A stretch of 64,000 bases of DNA from Cheiracanthium punctorium (Eukaryota > Arthropoda > Arachnida > Araneae > Cheiracanthiidae): contig JAWZYV010012252.1 of NCBI GenBank assembly GCA_038373885.1, forward strand, positions 930,001 to 994,000, read 5' to 3'. Made by a program: the position numbers and the translations under genes. Positions 25,701-31,700 of this stretch are shown here, in pieces. Under the pieces are notes generated by a model. It did no database searches, was not told the origin of the DNA, and saw nothing but the letters and a program-made list of their open reading frames with translations. The stretch's first letter is position 1, and each line of letters begins with the position of its first letter.

Positions 25701-28700
25701 TAAAGAAAAAGAAGCCTTCAAAAACGGTACATTAAGAGAAAATTACAGTGATTTCGCGATAAGTTGAATTCCTGGGGGATGACGAAAAATGTCGACTTAT
25801 CGTAAGCTCGACAAATCGAATAAGCTTTAATTCCTATTGGATCGGAACCGGAACTGCGTAAAAACTTCGACACAGTTGGATATTCGACTCCTCGGACTGC
25901 GACTTATCTCGAAATCACTATATTTCTATGCAGTACTGCTAAGGTGGAAGGCAATATATTTAAGGTAGTTTTGATTTCAATAACATACTGACAGAAATAT
26001 TTCAATTTTTACATTAATTCAAGTAAAATGGTATCAAGGATTTATGCTAAAGAACCAGTTTGCTTTTTACTCATGTAGTTTAAAATAGCAGACCAGTTTA
26101 CCGAGCCAACATACCATAGCTTTATCATCAGCGTTCAATTCAATGAGCAAATTATTAAGAACTGCCAATAAAAAGATCCTGCGGTTTCATAATTTTAACA
26201 GTATCGGCTAACAATTCTATTGCATCATTAATCTCCACGTAAATTCACTTTTCCATAAAATTACAAGTTCAATTTTCTTTCCATCTCTGATGACACACAA
26301 ATACAATGCGATTATTTTCAACAAGAATTCAGGTTATTTCATTCGGAAAAGTGGAAAACAGGTTCATATTACCAAAAACTATTCAAAACCCATCCATTCT
26401 TATAAGTTTTTTATAATTGATTTTGCCATGGTATAAAACGTTCACGTAGTCTCCCCAATTGAAACTACCTCGGGATATATATTAACGTAGGATTACTTAT
26501 CGTTTAATTAGTTATAAGGCGCCCTTTAGAAAATGATAAATATAGCAAACACTTTTAATTTAATATACACGTGTAATGTTTTTTAATATGGTACAAAAAA
26601 TTCCATATCATCAATCCATGCTTCAATCCATATTTTCACTACAAATCTTCTAATAAAACGTTTCTGCCTTTTAAATTCATAGTGTCACTCAATTCACGGA
26701 AAGTGAAGCAGCACCGGCTTGGCAAGTGCTTAGGAGGGCGAACTCCTATCTCGGCTGGACTGCTATTGGACCGCGTACACTAATGGGAACTGGTGCACGT
26801 AAAATCTGCCATGACTCCAATGTTGTCCATGTTCAAACGATACCTCTGGTGGTGCCAATTTCTAGTAATTTATTTTAATTGTGAATTAGTTTATTTATTT
26901 TAATCAGGTGCTAGGTCTCTCATCTGTAATTGGCTCAAAATTAGGAGACCCCCTTCCTCCCACTGTGGCTCACTAGAATGGAAGCCGCTCCTTTTCGCCC
27001 ATCGCCGTCCTATATGGAAGATATGGCATCGCTCCGCAGTTGCCAGGGGGAGTGTTGCGAGAACAAAAACCACAAAATTCATAATATAATGTTGCCCTGA
27101 TCGAAACAATTAACAAACTATGATCGGTCTAAAAATAAAAACAATTCTGTGGAACTTGAAATGCTCAATTTAAATATTTAAATCCTCTGCGGTCAAGCTG
27201 AAGAAATATAGTTTATTTATTTTAATCATGTAATAAATATCAAACTATCTAATCTCGTGGATCAATTTAGATCCGCTCAAATTAACTGTGATATGATGTT
27301 GTTGTTGTTGCTAATGCCCTCTGGCAACCGCGTTGCGGTGTCAGATCCCCCTATATAGGCAGGCGATGGGCCGAAGGAGCGGCTTCCATTTCAATGAGCC
27401 CCAGTGGGAGGAAGTCCGTCTTAGCTCGGGGTCCCGTAATTTTGAACCAATTCCAGAGGAGGGACCAACCCCCTGAAATCGGCACCCCCAGAGGTATCGT
27501 TTAACAACTTGGAGGACTTTGGAGCCACGACGGATTTTACGTGCACCAGCTCCCATTAGCGTACACGGTTCCACAGCGGACGGGCCGAGAGGGGAAGTCC
27601 CTCCCAAGCACTGGCCAAGCCAGATGCTGCTTCACTTGCCGTGTTCTTATGGGAACGGAGTTTAGCGCCTAGTCCACTGCGGGACGTGATATGATGTAAA
27701 TTTTGTAATCAATCTTCCGCAGTTTTTAATTCATCACGTCACGTTTCTGAATGCCGTAAAAGAAATCGCAGCGAGTTCAATCAGATTACCTGGTTAGTTT
27801 GCTCAGTTAGTTTTCTAATGGAATAATATTTTAACTTAGGGCAACGTTGAATATTTTTTCCTTTATATATGATACGTAAGAACCTTGAATCACGAACCTT
27901 GAATTTCAACTGTCACTTTGAAATAGCGAGCATAGATTTTTAGCTCAAAGTCTAAATTATATATATATACATTATATATAATAGCATAGAAAGGTCGCGC
28001 ACTAGTAAAATTTACAAATTATGGATATAATTCTCATGATGAAATGTACAAACCATTTTCCCAAACACTACCGACATAATGATAGTAGCCACTTCATAAA
28101 TTCCAAATACAAAGCCATATTGTGTAGGTGAAGCTCCTTTTTTCTCGGCCTAAAACGAAAAAGAAATTAATATTGAGCAGGTAAGAGAACTCAAATGTGT
28201 TATTGATAGCAAACATGAAAAACCATTTTATAAAACCGTTAACTGTTGTACGGTTTTAAAGCAATTTTTAATATATTTACCACCGATTCTATATATGTTT
28301 ATGTACAGTTTTTGTCGCACCCAGGTAAAATGTATTCGTGAGCGTAACATCTGCTTTTGAAAGATATCTCCTTCATTTTTGTTGTGCAGAACTATGGACT
28401 AGTCATTTTTTTAAAACTATCTTAAGTTCGATATTTTCGAAATTATCCAAACATAAGCATAATCTAAAACAAAGGATATGTTTATTTTAAACATTTTCCA
28501 ATAAAGTGTCAAAAAAAGAAAACCGGAACGCGTTTTACCTTCTAACGTTGAAGCTAGGTAGACAAGGTAAATTGAAAAGTCATCTAAAAAATATCATAAA
28601 TTCAAATATGAAAATAAGGTTCTCTGAGGAATCATTCTAAAATATTGAGATATTTTCTTAATAAATACCTTTTTTTAACTGGAATCAAAGCTCTTTGAAA

Positions 28701-31700
28701 ATTGAATTCCTGAATTTTAAAAAATATACTTACGGTGACCACAAACCATGTTTTCAAGAAATGCAAGCAATATTTTAAAGTGAGATTTCACTAGACAAGA
28801 GAAGAACTTTTCAGAATAGTAGGTCCATAGCTAGAATTGCGTGAATTTAGAATTAATTTTCAAGAAAATTGATTTTTTACTTTTATTTGAATCATAGCAC
28901 GGCGATGTCTTGCCATCAGCAAACAAAATTTCTAGGAGTTTTGTTGTTGTTGTTGCTTTAAGATTATGCATACTAGTTTTGAATTAAATATTTTTAAGTA
29001 TGTTTAAACCATCAGTTTGAATAAGCGTGGAATTTACAAATACACATATGAGAGATCTGTCAACAAACAAACTTTCATCAAGCAATTTATAGTCGGAATT
29101 CAGACTCAAAGGTTCTCTCGACTGGTGAACGTAAATTCTAGCGTGAAGGTGCATTTAACACCCACAATCAAAATGTATGAAGAGATGTAAATCCAAATGC
29201 ACACACATTTGTGCCGCTTTGTCGAAATTCTGACAGGAATAATCGGCAATCAAGCCTTTGGACCTTATCTTAGAAAACTGCCTCAAGTTTCTAGAACAGG
29301 TGCTACCTGACAAGCTGAAACACATTTCCTACATTTCCGGCAGATAATGTGGTTCCAGCAGGATGGAGCACCCGTCCATTATGTGCAAGAGATACGAAAA
29401 ACGTAGACGTAACCTTTCCAAACAAGTGGATTGATCGAGGCGATCCTGTATCTTGTCCACCGCGCTCTCCAGATCTTTCATGTCACGGTTTCTCGTATGA
29501 GACTTTCATTGAATCTGCAGAAACCAAACTTTGGGCCGTTGCAGGGTAAGTGCGCGATATGCCTGTATGTTTATGAATGTTCACCAATCATTTCTCCGCT
29601 TTTTTACTGAGTGCATAGCCGTTTTGGGTTACTATTTTAAACTTTTGCAATAATCACTTGTCATTAAACTTGATAGCCGTTTACTATTACTATTACTGAT
29701 GTTGTTATTATTATTATTATCATTATTACTATTATTATTTCCAATGGAAAGGCAGGAACAAACATAGAAAGGGATACAAAACCAACAAATACAACTAACA
29801 GAAGTGACCAAAGTCACTGTCTTCAAAGTTCTCCTGCACACCTCTAAAGCGCTGTCTCATTATCGCCGTAAAGTGATGCACATCGACGGAGGCGGAGTCT
29901 ATTCATTGGAATTGCTTAAATGCAGAAGGGCAGCCAAGATTTGAAAAGATTCCAGTGCAATGCAGATGCTCTGGCATCATGTTTGTATCTATTGACTGGA
30001 CAGTCATGTCCAGTCAAAAGAAAGAATTGTGCTACAGCTTGCCAACGTGGACTGGGTATTGCTGAAAGATCTTCACCCCAAAACGCTTTAATATTATTCT
30101 ATCGTGAATTAGTACTTTATAGTATTGATCCATTATTTGCTTGATGTACAGCTTTATAGAATGAAGTGATGATGCCGAAAATCTCATTTAAAGTAGTCTC
30201 GAGCCCCTTTTGGGGGAACTGCGAGCTTGTTCGTTCCCAAAAATGTCACAGTGACCAGGTATAAATTGATGTACCACACGTTTCATTGGATTCCCGCAGT
30301 GGTCTAGTCACCAAACTCCGTTCCCGTAAGAACACGGAAAGTGAAGCAGCATCCGGCTTGGCCAGTGCTTGAGAGGGTGGAATCCACTCTCGGCTGGACT
30401 GCTGTTGGAGTGTGTGGGGGTAATGGGAGCTGGTGCACGTAAAATCCGTAGTGGCTCCAATGTCCTCCATGTTCAAACGATACCTCTGGAACCGATACCT
30501 CGTATAGCAATTTCTAGGAATCTCAAGAAATATTGGTCCAAGGCCTTCGGTAACCTTACTTTGTGGAACTTATTTTTTGTGCCAAATTTGGCAATATTTC
30601 TCCAAATGTCACCAAGCTTGGCGGCATTTTGGTCATTTGGCGCGGTTTTCCCAATGGGTCTTGTACCGTTAGTTTTTCTGCATTAACACGCATAATAGCC
30701 TAATATTTCTCTTCTATGACTTAATCAAAAGTCACGCTTTATGTGGAATCTTCGAGAAATACATTCTTCTAGAAGCTCTTTGTAGCTTCTTCGTCACCTA
30801 TAAATACAGGTATGACAGACAACCCAGTTCAGTGTGGATCGAACTTCCGTTGAGCACTCTGCTTTGCTCTGTGAACTATGCGATTGAAGCGGTATTTTCG
30901 CTTGCCTTTTTGAAGCTTTGTTTTTAAGTTCTTTGCGTAAGATCATTATTGCTGAGGCTTGAGGGACTGTTTACGAAATCCCTAGTATATTTCCACTGAA
31001 TTTTTACCTGTGGATCTGTTTTATTTTGTGTGCGAAATACAGCATTTGTGAAAGCTTCTGTACTTAGCGCACTGTTATAAGCAATTACCGTCTGATTGTG
31101 CTTATGAATTTTGTACAGCCGATTGCTCGACGAAGTTCTAGATGCAATAAAGTTAGTGATCCATCCTGACAATTGGACTCTTTACTAGAACTTTCTGCAC
31201 CTACTGGACTTTAGAACGACGAACCCAGGATTTAGAAGAGTATTCTGCAACAATAACAAGCTAAACAATTATGATGCAGCGGATGACTTTAATGAGTGAT
31301 TACTTTAATCAGTGTGATTACAGCACATTAATCATTACATCTGCATTTTAATCAGTGTGATTACTTTATTTTTTGCATACATACATCCAGCATTAACAAA
31401 AAGAAATTCAGCACGGCACAGAAAGTCTGAGGATTAAAAAAGAAAAACTGGTTCTGATGCATTTGCATATTTAAGAAATGGTTTTTCTTCCAAGCCATCC
31501 CTTATGTAACTTAAAAAAACACCTGACTGCTATTTAAAGCAACAAACTATTCAGTGAATTAACATAAATTAAATATTCCCGTCTTGATCCTTTTCTTTTT
31601 TCAGTTGAAATTTCGGACTTCATAATTACTTGAAATTTAAAAACAATTTCTAGCAGTCTGCAGACTTCTGAAGACGACGCTCGAATAAATCAAGGTCGAA

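Larger units (their letters stand above)
24854..28053 (-). other. SLC18B1 intron 3
   Basis: A 3.2-kb intron. 24860-26690 is AT-rich with no recognised element. The two SINE copies occupy 26.7-27.7 kb, and 27700-28050 shows only a small (AT)n patch near 27961. Confidence 0.85.

Noticed and set aside
30924..31172. 82-codon minus-strand frame over the orphan promoter region
   Set aside because: It runs opposite to the promoter and has no recognisable domain.
30742..31240. Solo LTR with TG...CA ends and target duplication
   Set aside because: A TG start and a CA end can be chosen, but I found no matching 4-6 base duplication. Only the promoter motifs are reported.
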